DNA from: Rhizobium sp. WYCCWR10014
GTDB lineage: Bacteria; Pseudomonadota; Alphaproteobacteria; Rhizobiales; Rhizobiaceae
Direction of reading: 5' to 3'
Assembly: GCF_001657485.1 (NCBI RefSeq)
Contig: NZ_LXFU01000024.1
Span: 327,769 to 391,768 of the forward strand
DNA length: 64,000 bases
Shown in pieces: positions 1-9,300 of this stretch. Each line of letters opens with the position of its first letter. Position 1 is the stretch's first letter. A program made the position numbers and the translations under genes. Under the pieces are notes generated by a model. The model was not told where the DNA came from and made no database searches. It saw only the letters and a list, made by a program, of their open reading frames with translations.

Positions 1-213
1 ACCGCAATTTTCCCCGGTGACCTGCCGGAGGATCCGGAAAGCCTGTTCGACCGCATCGCCGCGGGCGAGACCGGCCTGCATCTGCCCGATGTCAACGTCG
101 TCAGGTTCCGCCCGCCGCATCTCGAGGAAACCGGTGGCGGCATCAAGCTGTCGGTGCCGCATATCCGCCTCGACCGCGCCATGCAGTTCCTGTTCGGAGA
201 CCGCCTCGCATGA
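1..213 (+). CDS. YcjX-family GTPase, C-terminal end (partial)
   Basis: Open in frame 1 from the window edge to a TGA at 211-213, so only the last 70 residues are visible. They contain a segment ending in MQFLFGDRLA that resembles the C-terminus of YcjX/DUF463 proteins, predicted P-loop NTPases linked to membrane stress. The family call rests mainly on the neighbour: the stop overlaps the start of a YcjF/TIGR01620 gene in an ATGA arrangement, and ycjX-ycjF is a standard pair. No catalytic motif lies inside the window. Confidence 0.7.
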   Translation, partial: TAIFPGDLPEDPESLFDRIAAGETGLHLPDVNVVRFRPPHLEETGGGIKLSVPHIRLDRAMQFLFGDRLA

Positions 214-1289
214 GCAAGCCCCCGTCCGATCCGCCGCGCCGCACGCCCGCCGCTTTCATCTATGAGGACGAAGCGACCGAGCGGCGTGACAACGGCCGGC
301 AAGGAGGTGAGCGGCGCAAGCCGGAAAGCTTCTCCGCGAATATCGTCGTGACTCCTGATGAGGACGATCCCTTCCTCAATCCCGACAAGGATCTGAGCGC
401 GGTCCCCGTTGCAGCGCCGCGCAGGCGGCGGACCTCTTTCGGCAAGATCGCCGCCGGCGCCTTCGGAATCCTGCTGTCGCTCGCCATTGGCCTCTGGACC
501 GATAGCCTGATCCGCGATCTCTTCACCCGCGCCGACTGGCTGGGTTATGCAGCCCTTGCCGTGCTGGCGGTCGGCATCCTTGCCGTGCTTGCCCTCGTCA
601 TCCGCGAAACATCAGGCATGATGCGCCTTGCCGCCGTCCAGACGATCAAGGCCGAGGCAGACGCGGCGATGCTCGAAACCCGACCAGTCAAGGCGCGCGC
701 TGTGGTCGCACGCCTTACCACGCTCCTTTCCGCCAATCCGGAGACGGCGAAGGGCCGCGCGACGCTGAAGGCGACCGAGGGCGAGGTCATCGATCCCCCG
801 CATCTGATCGCGCTCGCCGAACGGGAACTGCTCGCTCCGCTCGACCGCAAGGCCCGCGCCCTGATCGTCAACGCCTCGAAGCGTGTCTCGATCGTTACTG
901 CCGTCAGCCCTCGCGCCGTGGTCGACCTGCTCTACGTGCTCTACGAGGCCGTGCGCCTCATCCGCGCCATGGCCGAGCTTTACGGCGGCCGTCCCGGCAC
1001 GCTCGGCATGCTCCGTCTGTTGCGGGACGTGCTGGCGCATCTGGCCGTCACGGGCTCGATCGCCGTCGGCGACAGCCTGGTCCAGCAGGTGCTCGGCCAC
1101 GGGCTGGCCTCGAAGCTCTCGGCGCGACTGGGCGAAGGCGTCATCAACGGCCTGATGACCGCCCGCATTGGAATCGCGGCGATGGATCTCTGCCGCCCGC
1201 TCGCCTTCCGCGCCCTGAAGCGGCCGGGAATCGGTGATTTCATCGGCGATCTCACCCCCTCCATGTCGCCGCGCGGCAACAATCCTTGA
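210..1289 (+). CDS. YcjF-family (TIGR01620/DUF697) inner-membrane protein
   Basis: 359 aa. A charged cytoplasmic N-terminus (about residues 1-75) is followed by two membrane segments, about 80-105 (AAGAFGILLSLAIGLW) and 112-132 (AALAVLAVGILAVLALVI), and a long soluble C-terminal region with the DUF697-type helices. The ATG overlaps the stop of the YcjX gene by 4 nt, implying translational coupling. The pair is known from many proteobacteria as a GTPase-membrane partner module of poorly defined function, often envelope-stress related. That role is family knowledge and not visible in the sequence. No other start has a better context. Confidence 0.85.
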   Translation: MSKPPSDPPRRTPAAFIYEDEATERRDNGRQGGERRKPESFSANIVVTPDEDDPFLNPDKDLSAVPVAAPRRRRTSFGKIAAGAFGILLSLAIGLWTDSLIRDLFTRADWLGYAALAVLAVGILAVLALVIRETSGMMRLAAVQTIKAEADAAMLETRPVKARAVVARLTTLLSANPETAKGRATLKATEGEVIDPPHLIALAERELLAPLDRKARALIVNASKRVSIVTAVSPRAVVDLLYVLYEAVRLIRAMAELYGGRPGTLGMLRLLRDVLAHLAVTGSIAVGDSLVQQVLGHGLASKLSARLGEGVINGLMTARIGIAAMDLCRPLAFRALKRPGIGDFIGDLTPSMSPRGNNP

Positions 1290-1438
1290 ACGAAGCAGCG
1301 AATAAGCAGATTTCGCCTGCCCTAGCGTAATACTGACAAAATTTCAGCAGATTCAAGGCTCTAGCGACGATGATCTAAAATCTATGCCGCGCAAAAGCCG
1401 TGTATTGCCTTGCATTTCGGCACAATCGAAAGGAAGGA

Positions 1439-1446
1439 TTAACCAT
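1439..1446 (+). promoter_or_regulatory. possible CtrA half-site TTAACCAT
   Basis: TTAACCAT matches the CtrA half-site consensus used in Sinorhizobium and Caulobacter. It lies 53 nt upstream of the exported-protein gene starting at 1500. A single 8-mer occurs often by chance, so this is only suggestive. Confidence 0.25.
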
Positions 1447-1499
1447 TCTTCGGCAAAACTTGCAGCCAGTTCGTGAGTGGTGTTTGCCAAGGAAAATCC

Positions 1500-2051
1500 A
1501 TGTATTCGCGCAAGTTTCTCATCGTATGCGGCTTGGCCGCCGCGGCATTGTCTCCCGTCGCAGATGTCGCACCGGCAGCCACCGCTGCAACCCGTGACAA
1601 GGCCTTCTTCGATTCCGTCGCCGGCTCCTGGAAGGGCCCCGGTGAAATCGTCGCCGGCAAGTACAAGGGCACGAAATTCACCTGCAACCTGATCGGTGAG
1701 CCCACCGGCGATAGCAGCGCCGGCATCAAGCTCGACGGCACCTGCCGCGTCGGTGTCTTCAAGCAGCCGATGACCGCCGTCATTTCTCAGTCGGGCTCGA
1801 GCTATAAGGGCAAATTCCTCGACGGCGCCGCCGGCAAGGGCCTTGACGTCGTCTCCGGCGCCGTCAGCGAGGATACCGTCGTCGTCGGCATCAACCGCGC
1901 CAAGCTGAACGGCGCGATGATCGCCCGCGTGCGCGACGACAAGACGATGAACGTCACCGTTTCGGTCAAGGTCGAAAGCCAGATGATCCCGGTCATCGGC
2001 CTGACGCTGACCCGCCAGGTCGACGAGATGGCCGTCGGTTCCATCCAGTAG
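1500..2051 (+). CDS. small exported hypothetical protein
   Basis: 183 aa. The chosen ATG has an AAGGAAA ribosome site 6-12 nt upstream and opens directly with a signal peptide (MYSRKFLIVCGLAAAAL, cleavage probably near Ala25-Ala29). An upstream in-frame ATG at 1473 would bury the signal. The mature part (about 155 aa) is rich in Gly, Val, Lys and Thr with alternating polarity and is probably an all-beta periplasmic or secreted domain. I do not recognise the family. Monocistronic: a strong terminator follows at 2080-2100. Confidence 0.8.
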   Translation: MYSRKFLIVCGLAAAALSPVADVAPAATAATRDKAFFDSVAGSWKGPGEIVAGKYKGTKFTCNLIGEPTGDSSAGIKLDGTCRVGVFKQPMTAVISQSGSSYKGKFLDGAAGKGLDVVSGAVSEDTVVVGINRAKLNGAMIARVRDDKTMNVTVSVKVESQMIPVIGLTLTRQVDEMAVGSIQ

Positions 2052-2079
2052 ACAAGTCGCATAGCGGATTTTCCTGAAG

Positions 2080-2100
2080 CGGCGGGTTTCCCGCCGTTTT
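2080..2100 (+). terminator. Rho-independent terminator
   Basis: Perfect 7-bp stem CGGCGGG/CCCGCCG with a TTT loop, followed by TTTT. It lies 29 nt after the stop of the upstream plus-strand gene and between it and the convergent folK. Confidence 0.8.
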
Positions 2101-2119
2101 CCGTTTCAGCTTCCGTGCT

Positions 2120-2647
2120 TCAGGCGCTCAGCCACCAGTCGTGGCTGTCGTCGGCAACCTCGATACCGGCCACCTCGGCATCATCAAGCCAGTCACTGAC
2201 CGCCCTGCCCCTGACCAGAAGACCCGGCGCGATATCGGCAAGCGGCATCAGCACGAAACCGCGATCGGTCATGCGCGGATGCGGCAGTTCCAGCCGCGGC
2301 GCGTCCTGGATCACGTCGCCATAAGTCAGCACGTCGATATCGAGCGTGCGCGGACCCCAGCGCTCGATGCGCTCGCGTTTCATCTCCCGTTCGATCGACA
2401 GGCAGACATCGAGCAAAGCCTCGGGCTCCAGCTTGGTTTCAACAGCAGCGCAGGCATTGAAGAAGAACGATTGGTCGGTCTTGCCCCAGGGCGGCGTGCG
2501 ATAGAGCCGCGAGACCGCCGTAACCCGGCAGTCGTCCCGTCCGTTGAGCCTGTGCAGTGCCGCAGCCATCGCCTTCACGGGGTCGCCGATATTGCCGCCG
2601 AGGCCGAGTGTGGCGGATTGCAGTGCGGCCTCAGGCAAAGTGTTCAA
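2120..2647 (-). CDS. folK: 2-amino-4-hydroxy-6-hydroxymethyldihydropteridine diphosphokinase
   Basis: 175 aa, normal length for HPPK. It transfers pyrophosphate from ATP to 6-hydroxymethyl-7,8-dihydropterin in folate synthesis. Visible family features are the N-terminal LGLGGNIGDP, the YRTPPWG loop, FFNACAAVET, and the signature RWGPRTLDIDVLTYGD with the Mg-binding aspartates. It is the last gene of folP-folB-folK on the minus strand and overlaps folB by 17 nt, so it is translationally coupled. Confidence 0.95.
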   Translation of the reverse strand: MNTLPEAALQSATLGLGGNIGDPVKAMAAALHRLNGRDDCRVTAVSRLYRTPPWGKTDQSFFFNACAAVETKLEPEALLDVCLSIEREMKRERIERWGPRTLDIDVLTYGDVIQDAPRLELPHPRMTDRGFVLMPLADIAPGLLVRGRAVSDWLDDAEVAGIEVADDSHDWWLSA

Positions 2648-2996
2648 CGCTCACCTGCACGAAATCGAGCACGCCGGGCACCGGCGCGTTCGGCTTGCGC
2701 ACCGTGATCTTCGCCCGCAGAATCTGCGGGAATGTCTCGCAGAGCCCCTTGGCGATATCGAGCGCCAGGGACTCGATCAGGTAGCGCCGCTTGCCGGTGA
2801 CGATCTGCTCGATCACGGTGAAGGCGATGCCGTAATTGACGGTATCGTTGATCGAATCGCTTTCCAGCGCCTCGCCGGCGACGACATCGAGCTCGGCATC
2901 GACGAAGAAGCGCTGGCCGAGGAATTCCTCCTCGTCATGCACGCCATGGCGCGCGAAGAAGGCGCAGTTCTGCAGCGTGATCGTGTAGGTGGTCAT
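2631..2996 (-). CDS. folB: dihydroneopterin aldolase
   Basis: 121 aa, the usual size. It cleaves 7,8-dihydroneopterin to 6-hydroxymethyl-dihydropterin and glycolaldehyde. Typical features are the N-terminal beta strand (YTITLQNCAFFARHGVHDEE), the conserved Glu in this loop, and the C-terminal KPNAPVPGVLDFVQV. It overlaps folP by 4 nt upstream and folK by 17 nt downstream, forming a compact three-gene folate operon. Confidence 0.95.
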   Translation of the reverse strand: MTTYTITLQNCAFFARHGVHDEEEFLGQRFFVDAELDVVAGEALESDSINDTVNYGIAFTVIEQIVTGKRRYLIESLALDIAKGLCETFPQILRAKITVRKPNAPVPGVLDFVQVSVEHFA

Positions 2997-3862
2997 GTCG
3001 GCCGCTTCCTCTCGAATTCCTGGCGCGCATTGAGCATAGCATCGGCGATATCGAGCGCATCCCTGTTGATTGCGACATTGTGCACCCGGAAAACCGCAGC
3101 CCCTTGAAGTCTGAGCAGCGCGCTGGTCGCAGCCGTCGCCGCATCCCGCCCCTGCGCCTCACGCCCCGTTACCGTGCCGAGGAAGCGTTTGCGCGAGGTG
3201 CCGGCAAGCAGCGGCAGGCCGAAGCGGGAAAGTTCGGAAAACCGCGCCATCAGCTCCAGGTTCTCCTCCGCCGTCTCCTTGGCGAAGCCGAAGCCCGGAT
3301 CGAGCACGATGCGGTCGCGATTGACGCCTGATGCAGCGGCGATATCAAGCGACCGTTCGAGGAAATGCACCTGGTCGGCAATCACATCGACAAGTTTTAC
3401 TCTGTCGCGGCCGGTATGCATGATGCAGAGTCCGGCTCCGGTCACCGCAGAAATATCAGCGATATCGGGCTCCTTCTGCAGCCCGAAGACGTCGTTGACG
3501 ATATGGGCGCCGGCACTGATCGCAAGCCGCGCCGTCTCGGCGCGATAAGTGTCGATCGAGATCAGCGCCTGGGTGCGGCCGCGCAGCGCCTCGATGACGG
3601 GCAGCACGCGCGCCTGCTCCTCGGAAGGGCTTACGGTTGCTGCGTTCGGCCGGGTGGATTCGCCGCCGATATCGATAATGCCAGCCCCCTCGCTGACGGC
3701 CCGCAACGCCTGTTCGACCGCCGCATCGACAGTTTCAAAGCGTCCGCCGTCGGAAAAGGAGTCCGGCGTCACGTTGATGATCGCCATGATCACCGAACGA
3801 CGGCCGAGTTCGATCTCCCGGCCATGGCCGACACGCCATATGCTGCCTTCGAGCCCTGTCAC
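2993..3862 (-). CDS. folP: dihydropteroate synthase
   Basis: 289 aa from a GTG start. It condenses pterin pyrophosphate with p-aminobenzoate and is the sulfonamide target. Motifs in order: NVTPDSFSDGG (pterin/pyrophosphate loop), GGESTRPNA, ISIDTYRAE, VNDVFG, DPGFGFAKE, GTSRKRFLG and the terminal VHNVAINRDAL. The frame stays open to an ATG at 3949, but that would add 29 residues unlike the family and run close to the divergent DUF922 gene. The GTG is preceded by GGGATAAG. It is the first gene of the folate operon. Confidence 0.92.
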   Translation of the reverse strand: MTGLEGSIWRVGHGREIELGRRSVIMAIINVTPDSFSDGGRFETVDAAVEQALRAVSEGAGIIDIGGESTRPNAATVSPSEEQARVLPVIEALRGRTQALISIDTYRAETARLAISAGAHIVNDVFGLQKEPDIADISAVTGAGLCIMHTGRDRVKLVDVIADQVHFLERSLDIAAASGVNRDRIVLDPGFGFAKETAEENLELMARFSELSRFGLPLLAGTSRKRFLGTVTGREAQGRDAATAATSALLRLQGAAVFRVHNVAINRDALDIADAMLNARQEFERKRPT

Positions 3863-3963
3863 CAGACTTATCCCATTGATGACGAAAAAAGCGCCATCTG
3901 ATATTGCGCTTGGGGTGGCTATGCCCCAAGCTCCTGTCGATTTCAACACGGGTTGCGTTCAGA

Positions 3964-4590
3964 ATGCCGCTTGCAGTGCGTTATATGGTCGTTCCTATCG
4001 CCTTTTCCATTGCTCTTTCCCTCTGCAGCCCGTCGGCAGCCGAAGTGATCGCATCGAAGAGCTATTCCTATTTCGACATTCGCGGCAAAACCGCGGATGA
4101 GCTCGACCGCGAACTCAGCCGGCGCGGCCCGACAGCGAGCGGTTCCTCGGCACGCCATCCCGGCGCTACGAAGATCCGCTTCGGCGGCGAGGCAACCTAT
4201 ATTCAGAACAGCGGGCGCTGCCGCGTCGGCAACGTCAAGGTCACGGTCCACACCCAGATCATCCTGCCGCGCTGGAGCAGCCGCAAGGGCGCCAGCAAGG
4301 AGCTGTCGATGATCTGGGACGCGCTGTCGAGCGATATCAAGCGCCACGAGGAGCGCCATGCCGAGATCGCCCGCGACCAGGCTCGCGCCATGGAGCGCGC
4401 CATCCGGGCGCTGCCGCAGCAGCGCAGCTGCGAAGCCATGCAGGAACTCGTCTCCAACGAATCAGCTCGCGGTATAGAGGAGCACGACCGGCAGCAGGCG
4501 CGATTCGACCGGGTCGAGGCGGTCAATTTCCAGAAGCGCATGCTGAGATTGCTGAACAATCGAATCAATGGTCGAGCCGGCGCAAAATAG
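3964..4590 (+). CDS. DUF922 exported protein, putative Zn-dependent protease
   Basis: 208 aa, with a signal peptide (hydrophobic stretch VVPIAFSIALSLCSPSAAE, cleavage near Ala27). The mature part carries the DUF922 pattern: an aromatic SYSYFDIRGKTADEL start and a KRHEERHAEIA helix with two histidines four residues apart (His128, His132). This HxxxH is why the family is predicted to be metallopeptidase-like. No activity can be read from the sequence. The ribosome site is weak; a second ATG at 3985 would also keep the signal. It is divergent from folP. Confidence 0.75.
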   Translation: MPLAVRYMVVPIAFSIALSLCSPSAAEVIASKSYSYFDIRGKTADELDRELSRRGPTASGSSARHPGATKIRFGGEATYIQNSGRCRVGNVKVTVHTQIILPRWSSRKGASKELSMIWDALSSDIKRHEERHAEIARDQARAMERAIRALPQQRSCEAMQELVSNESARGIEEHDRQQARFDRVEAVNFQKRMLRLLNNRINGRAGAK

Positions 4591-4724
4591 GGCTTTTTCA
4601 GTCTGGTTGCGAGCGGAAAACCTTAGCTGCATAACGAAACTTGTGCGAAACTTGCACCCTCCCCAGCGATTGAATGGTCATTTTTCATCCTGGCAGACTC
4701 AACCGGAACGCGTTAATATGAACA

Positions 4725-4868
4725 CATTCGAAAGTTCAGGTACGGCATCTGCACTTTCATCGCTGGGTTCTCCTGGCGCGTTCCGAAGCCGCGGATGTTC
4801 CTCCCTCATCCGTAGGTAATGCGCCCGCCTCGCCTCGCTCGCTCTAGCGCGCGAGGCGTCTTTTTTTG
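4725..4868 (+). ncRNA. candidate trans-acting sRNA (three hairpins, Rho-independent 3' end)
   Basis: This 314-nt gap between a plus gene and a minus gene has no convincing ORF but good RNA features. A promoter-like pair CTGGCA (4690-4695) / TTAATAT (4713-4719) is spaced 17 nt. A 7-bp hairpin follows at 4761-4778. A second hairpin (CGGATG/CATCCG) exposes an anti-Shine-Dalgarno-like CCTCC loop near 4799-4806. A strong terminator ends it. The layout is reminiscent of the rhizobial suhB/mmgR (alpha-r8) sRNA family, but I cannot verify homology. The 5' end is inferred. Confidence 0.5.
4831..4868 (+). terminator. strong Rho-independent terminator
   Basis: Stem CGCCTCGC (4831-4838) pairs with GCGAGGCG (4851-4858), extended inside by CGCT/AGCG, then TC and seven T residues. 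It lies too far (about 240 nt) from the DUF922 stop to be obviously its own, which supports a separate short transcript. Confidence 0.85.
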
Positions 4869-4904
4869 TATCGAATTTTTCGACGACGGTTGAAGCAGTG
4901 TGCT

Positions 4905-5225
4905 TCAGGCTTGCCGTTCCGGCACGTGCACCACGAGCCCGTCATAGACAGCCTTCATCCGGATCTGACAGGACAGCCGCGAGGTCGGGCGCACATCGAA
5001 GGCGAAGTCGAGCATGTCCTCTTCCATCGCTTCCGGCTGGCCGACCTTCTCCGTCCACTCCTCGTCGACATAGACATGACAGGTCGCGCAGGCGCAGGCG
5101 CCGCCGCATTCGGCCTCGATGCCGGGCACCGAATTGCGCACGGCATTCTCCATTACGGTGGAGCCTTGGTCGACGTCGAGGTCGAAGCGCGTGCCGTCGA
5201 AGGCGACGATGGTAAGTTTGGGCAT
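4905..5225 (-). CDS. [2Fe-2S] ferredoxin, ISC/adrenodoxin type
   Basis: 106 aa. The cluster ligands fit the adrenodoxin/Isc-Fdx pattern: Cys40, Cys46, Cys49 (C-x5-C-x2-C in [11 protein letters not shown]) and Cys86 (RLSCQI). It is a one-electron carrier, probably serving Fe-S assembly or a P450/oxygenase partner. The neighbours do not reveal the partner. Full length with a clear ATG. Confidence 0.93.
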   Translation of the reverse strand: MPKLTIVAFDGTRFDLDVDQGSTVMENAVRNSVPGIEAECGGACACATCHVYVDEEWTEKVGQPEAMEEDMLDFAFDVRPTSRLSCQIRMKAVYDGLVVHVPERQA

Positions 5226-5475
5226 CAGGACTATTTCCGGTCTTCAAGTGGGTGGGCGGATTTTCTTCCGACAATTCGACGCATCAGTCAATATTGGGGA
5301 AATCCGCCGTAGCCTCGCAGATCGGGACTTAGCCCGCCGTCTTCAAAGCGTCATCAGGGACGTCGCAAAAAGACCCGCGGTTCCGCAATGGAACAACGGG
5401 CCTCGTTCGAACGGTATCTTATGCACTTCGCCCAAAAGTACGCAGCGGTTTTGGGACAACGAAAAAACGTGGAGA

Positions 5476-5859
5476 TCAGCCGCGGCAGAGCTTCAGGATG
5501 AAATTCTCGGCGTCGATGACGGCGGCACCGAGCGCTGCCGTCGCGCCGGCATCGCCACCGTTTTCCTCGACGGCTTCCGCCGTCTGCGACACGCGGAACG
5601 CGCCGACCGAGCTTGCCGCACCCTTCAGCCGATGCGCGGCTGCGCCGATCCGGATGGTTTCGCCGCTGGCAATATCCTGAAGGCATGCGCGGGCCTGGCG
5701 CGCAAACATCTGAAGGACTTCGAGTTCCAGCGTCTTGTCGCCCATCGTCTGCTTTGCGAGATGGACCAGATCGATCGGCCGGACCTTTGAGGGACACGGT
5801 CCCTTTGCATTATCAGGCGCCTCGAATACGATGTTCAATGCTGCCATCTGGGCTGCCAT
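5476..5859 (-). CDS. Hpt-domain histidine phosphotransfer protein
   Basis: 127 aa. The ATG at 5859 has a GGGAG site 8 nt upstream, better than the start at 5895. A four-helix Hpt domain spans about residues 28-127, with phospho-acceptor His76 in AAHRLKGAASSVGA. It should relay phosphate between hybrid kinases and response regulators in the cytoplasm. It is divergent from the polar-growth gene at 6322, and the shared 462-nt region carries CtrA-like boxes, so a cell-cycle or polarity role is an inference from context. Confidence 0.85.
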   Translation of the reverse strand: MAAQMAALNIVFEAPDNAKGPCPSKVRPIDLVHLAKQTMGDKTLELEVLQMFARQARACLQDIASGETIRIGAAAHRLKGAASSVGAFRVSQTAEAVEENGGDAGATAALGAAVIDAENFILKLCRG

Positions 5860-6321
5860 TGCCAATTCTCCCGTCTCTGTCGTCCGCAGTTGCAACAGTT
5901 CTGCGACAGGAGGGTGGCCATCACGTTAAATTCCGGCACAGTCAGGGCGGAAATCTCGCCATATGGTTAACATCCGTTAAATATCCCTAAACTATTGGCT
6001 TTTAAGCCGCGCCTGGGATTCAAAGGTGTTAACAACGGGTTAACGTGCCATGAATCTCAAGCCTTCATTAATTGTGTGAAGAGCCCAGATGTGTCACTAC
6101 GATACTGGTGGAGCGGGTTTATGGTACGCGCCTTTGCCGAGCGAGTGGATAATGGTAGTGTTTTGATACCTTCCGTTTGAAAAAGCGGCTATCTACTCTG
6201 AAATGACATGCTTATCCGTCCTTCGTTGGGATGGAAGGCTGGAACGGCAAAGTTGTTCCCGGGTGAGGCGGAAGCCCAGGATGCGCTGTCGGACTGGCTG
6301 ACAGTAACGAGGCATAACCGA
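5860..6321. other. 462-bp divergent control region (Hpt gene / GPR gene)
   Basis: Contains no gene. It holds TTAA-N6-TTAA at 5967-5980, a full CtrA-type box at 6029-6044, GANTC sites at 6017-6021 and 6052-6056, and further TTAA elements near 5936, 6002 and 6068. An upstream in-frame ATG at 6208 exists, but the 38-residue extension it would add lacks the character of the protein. Confidence 0.6.
6029..6044 (+). promoter_or_regulatory. CtrA binding box TTAA-N7-TTAAC
   Basis: TTAACAACGGGTTAAC is an exact match to the consensus TTAA-N7-TTAAC. It is bracketed by two GANTC methylation sites (6017-6021 and 6052-6056), a promoter layout known from cell-cycle genes of alphaproteobacteria. It lies about 280 nt upstream of the GPR start. 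Confidence 0.6.
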
Positions 6322-9300
6322 ATGGCGAACAACAAATATAACGAGTCAATTGAGGACAAGGCGTTCAAGGCATTGGACGAGGCGCTCCAGATCGACTTCA
6401 GCAAGGATAACGTACCGTCTCGCCGCGGCGACGCGCCCCAGGCCCCGGAGGCTAATGTGTCTGATCCAGTAAATGCGCGTAATCAGCAGGCCCAGGAAGA
6501 AGCGCAGCGCCGCAGCCGCCGCGGTGCCGCTGGCGAGCAGACTTCCAGGGGTCCGGCCTTCGCGCCCGCCAATGATGCCAGCCGCAATACGCCCGCCTCG
6601 ATCCTGAAATCCTTTGACGGCGCCTCCAGCCGCTCGGCAGTGCGCACCGCCACTCTGTTTTCCGTGCTTTGGGTCATGGCCGGCCTCGGCCTGATGTCGC
6701 TGCTTTATGCTCCGCAGATCTGGCAGATCCGTTCGCTCGCCGATCTCGTCGCCCTGCCTGGCGTCATCGCCGGCCTCGTCGGCATCATCATTCCCGTGAT
6801 GATGTTCTATGCCTTCGCCATCATGATCTCCCGCGCCCAGGACATGCGCAACGCCGCCCGCTCCATGGCAGAGGTGGCATTGCGCCTGGCAGAGCCGGAA
6901 ACCATCGCCTCCGAGCGCATCATGACCGTCGGCCAGGCCGTGCGCCGTGAGGTCTCGGCCATGAATGAAGGCATCGAGCGCACCATCGCGCGCGCCTCCG
7001 AGCTGGAAACGCTCGTCCATTCCGAAGTCAATGCGCTTGAACGTTCTTATGCCGACAACGAGTTGCGCGTTCGCGGCCTCGTCCACGAACTCGGCTCCGA
7101 GCGCGAGGCGATCGTCAACCATGCCGACCGTATCCGCACCTCGATCGGCAGCGTCCACGACCAGTTGAAGGAAGAGCTGTCGCTTGCGACCGAAGAGATC
7201 GCGGTGCGGCTTGCCACATCGGGCGAAGCTTTCGCCTCGCTGATCGATACGCGCGCCGCGACGATCCTGGAAAAATCGGACAGCGCCCTGCAGTCGATGG
7301 GCAGCCTGCTCGCAGCCAAGACCGATACCCTGCTGCAGACCCTGAACGCGTCGGGCTTTGCGCTGGCCACCGAATTCGACAACCGCCTCGAAGCCCTCTC
7401 CGTCAATCTCAACGATCATGGCGAAAGGCTGCTCAGCCAGTTCGAGACGCGCGCCTCCACCATGGACAGCAGCACCGAAAAGCTGAATGCGGCGCTGAAT
7501 GAGCGTACGCACCAGCTCAACGAGATCCTGATCGCCCGCACCCGCGAGATCAATGAGAGCCTGACGTCAGGCGAACGCACCATCGGCGGCACGCTCGACG
7601 ACGTGTTGTCGAAGCTGAACAGCGCGCTCGACGAAAAGGGCGCAAGCTTCCGCCAGAGCCTGCAGACCACCGCCGACGACGCCGTCATGGATCTCGACGT
7701 GCGCTCCGGCTTCTTCGAGGAGCGGCTGCAGACGACCGTCGCCCAGCTGTCGACCGCCTTCGACGAACGCGTCTCCGAATTCACCAGCGCCTTCGACAAA
7801 CGCACCGGCTCGCTCGACACCAAGCTGATGGAGAGCCTCGCCCGCATCAACGAGACGCTGACCGGCGGCTCGGATTCGATCGACGGCATCCTGAGTTCTG
7901 GCATCGACCGCCTTGGTTCGTCGATGACCGACCAGTCGCTGGCGCTTGCCACCGCGCTCGCCACCGGCCACGAAGTGCTGGAAAGCACGCTCGGCAGCCG
8001 GGCGGACGAAATCACCACAGCACTCACCAGCCGCACCGGCGAGCTGACCTCGGCGCTGCAGAGCGCTACCTCGGAAATCGCGCTGACGCTTGCGACCGGC
8101 ACTTCCGAGCTGCAGAACAACCTTCAGACACGCTCGGCCGAATTCCGCGATACGCTGCGCACCACCACCACCGATCTGACCACCGCCGTTGCCGCCGGCA
8201 CCGAGCAGGTCACCTCTGCCTTCGGCGGTCGCGCCGAGGAGCTGAGCGGCGTGCTTACCGCCCGTGCGGCCGAAATCAGCGAGGCGCTCGGCACGGCCCA
8301 CGGCCGTATCGACAGCGTCATGGCAGAGCGCGGCGGCGCATTGCTCGAGGCGCTGACCAGCCATCACGGCCGCTTCGAGGAAGCGCTGACGACCCGCTCC
8401 GATGCCATCATCAATGCCGTCTCCGGCACTCATGACCGTCTTGCCGAGACGCTCGACGAAAAGGCGATGGCGCTTGCCATCTCTCTGAACGAGAGCCAGG
8501 CCCGCATCGAGGACACGCTCGAGACGCGCTCCGAAGCCTTCCTCAACGCCGTGTCTGGCACGCATGATCGCCTGTCGGAAACGCTGGACAGCAAGGCGAC
8601 GGCCCTTACGACCTCGCTCGACGAGCGCCATGCCCGCATCGAGGATGCGCTTGGAACGCGCGCCGAGGCACTGCTGAACACCGTAGCCGGCACGCGCGAC
8701 CGTCTTGCCGAGACGCTCGACGAAAAGGCGATGGCGCTCGCCATTTCCTTGAACGAGAGCCAGGCCCGCATCGAGGATACGCTGGAAACCCGTTCCGCCG
8801 CCCTGCTGAACGCGGTCTCCGGCACCCATGATCGTCTGTCAGAGACCCTGGACGGCAAGGCGGCAGCTTTTGCCACCTCGCTGAGCGAAGGCCAGGCCCG
8901 TATCGAGAATACGCTCGAAACCCGCTCCGCCGCCCTGCTGAACGCCGTCTCCGGCACCCATGATCGCCTCTCCGAGACGCTGGACGAAAAGGCGATGGCA
9001 CTCGCCATCTCGCTCAACGAAACCCAGACGCGTATCGAGGACACGCTGGAAACCCGCTCGGCCGCCCTGCTGAATGCCGTCTCCGGTACCCATGACCGTC
9101 TGTCCGAGACGCTTGACGAGAAAGCGATGACGCTCGCCATCTCGCTCAATGAGAGCCAGTCGCGGATCGAAGACACGCTGGAAGCACGCTCCGAAGCCTT
9201 CCTCAAGGCCGTGTCCGGCACGCACGACCGTCTCTCGGAGACGCTCGACGAAAAGGCGACGGCGATCGCCGCCTCCCTGAACGAGGGTCAGAGCCGCCTG

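Noticed and set aside
4718..4819. 33-codon ORF starting at the ATG in TTAATATG
   Set aside because: No ribosome site, and it overlaps the RNA hairpins; the region fits a non-coding RNA better.
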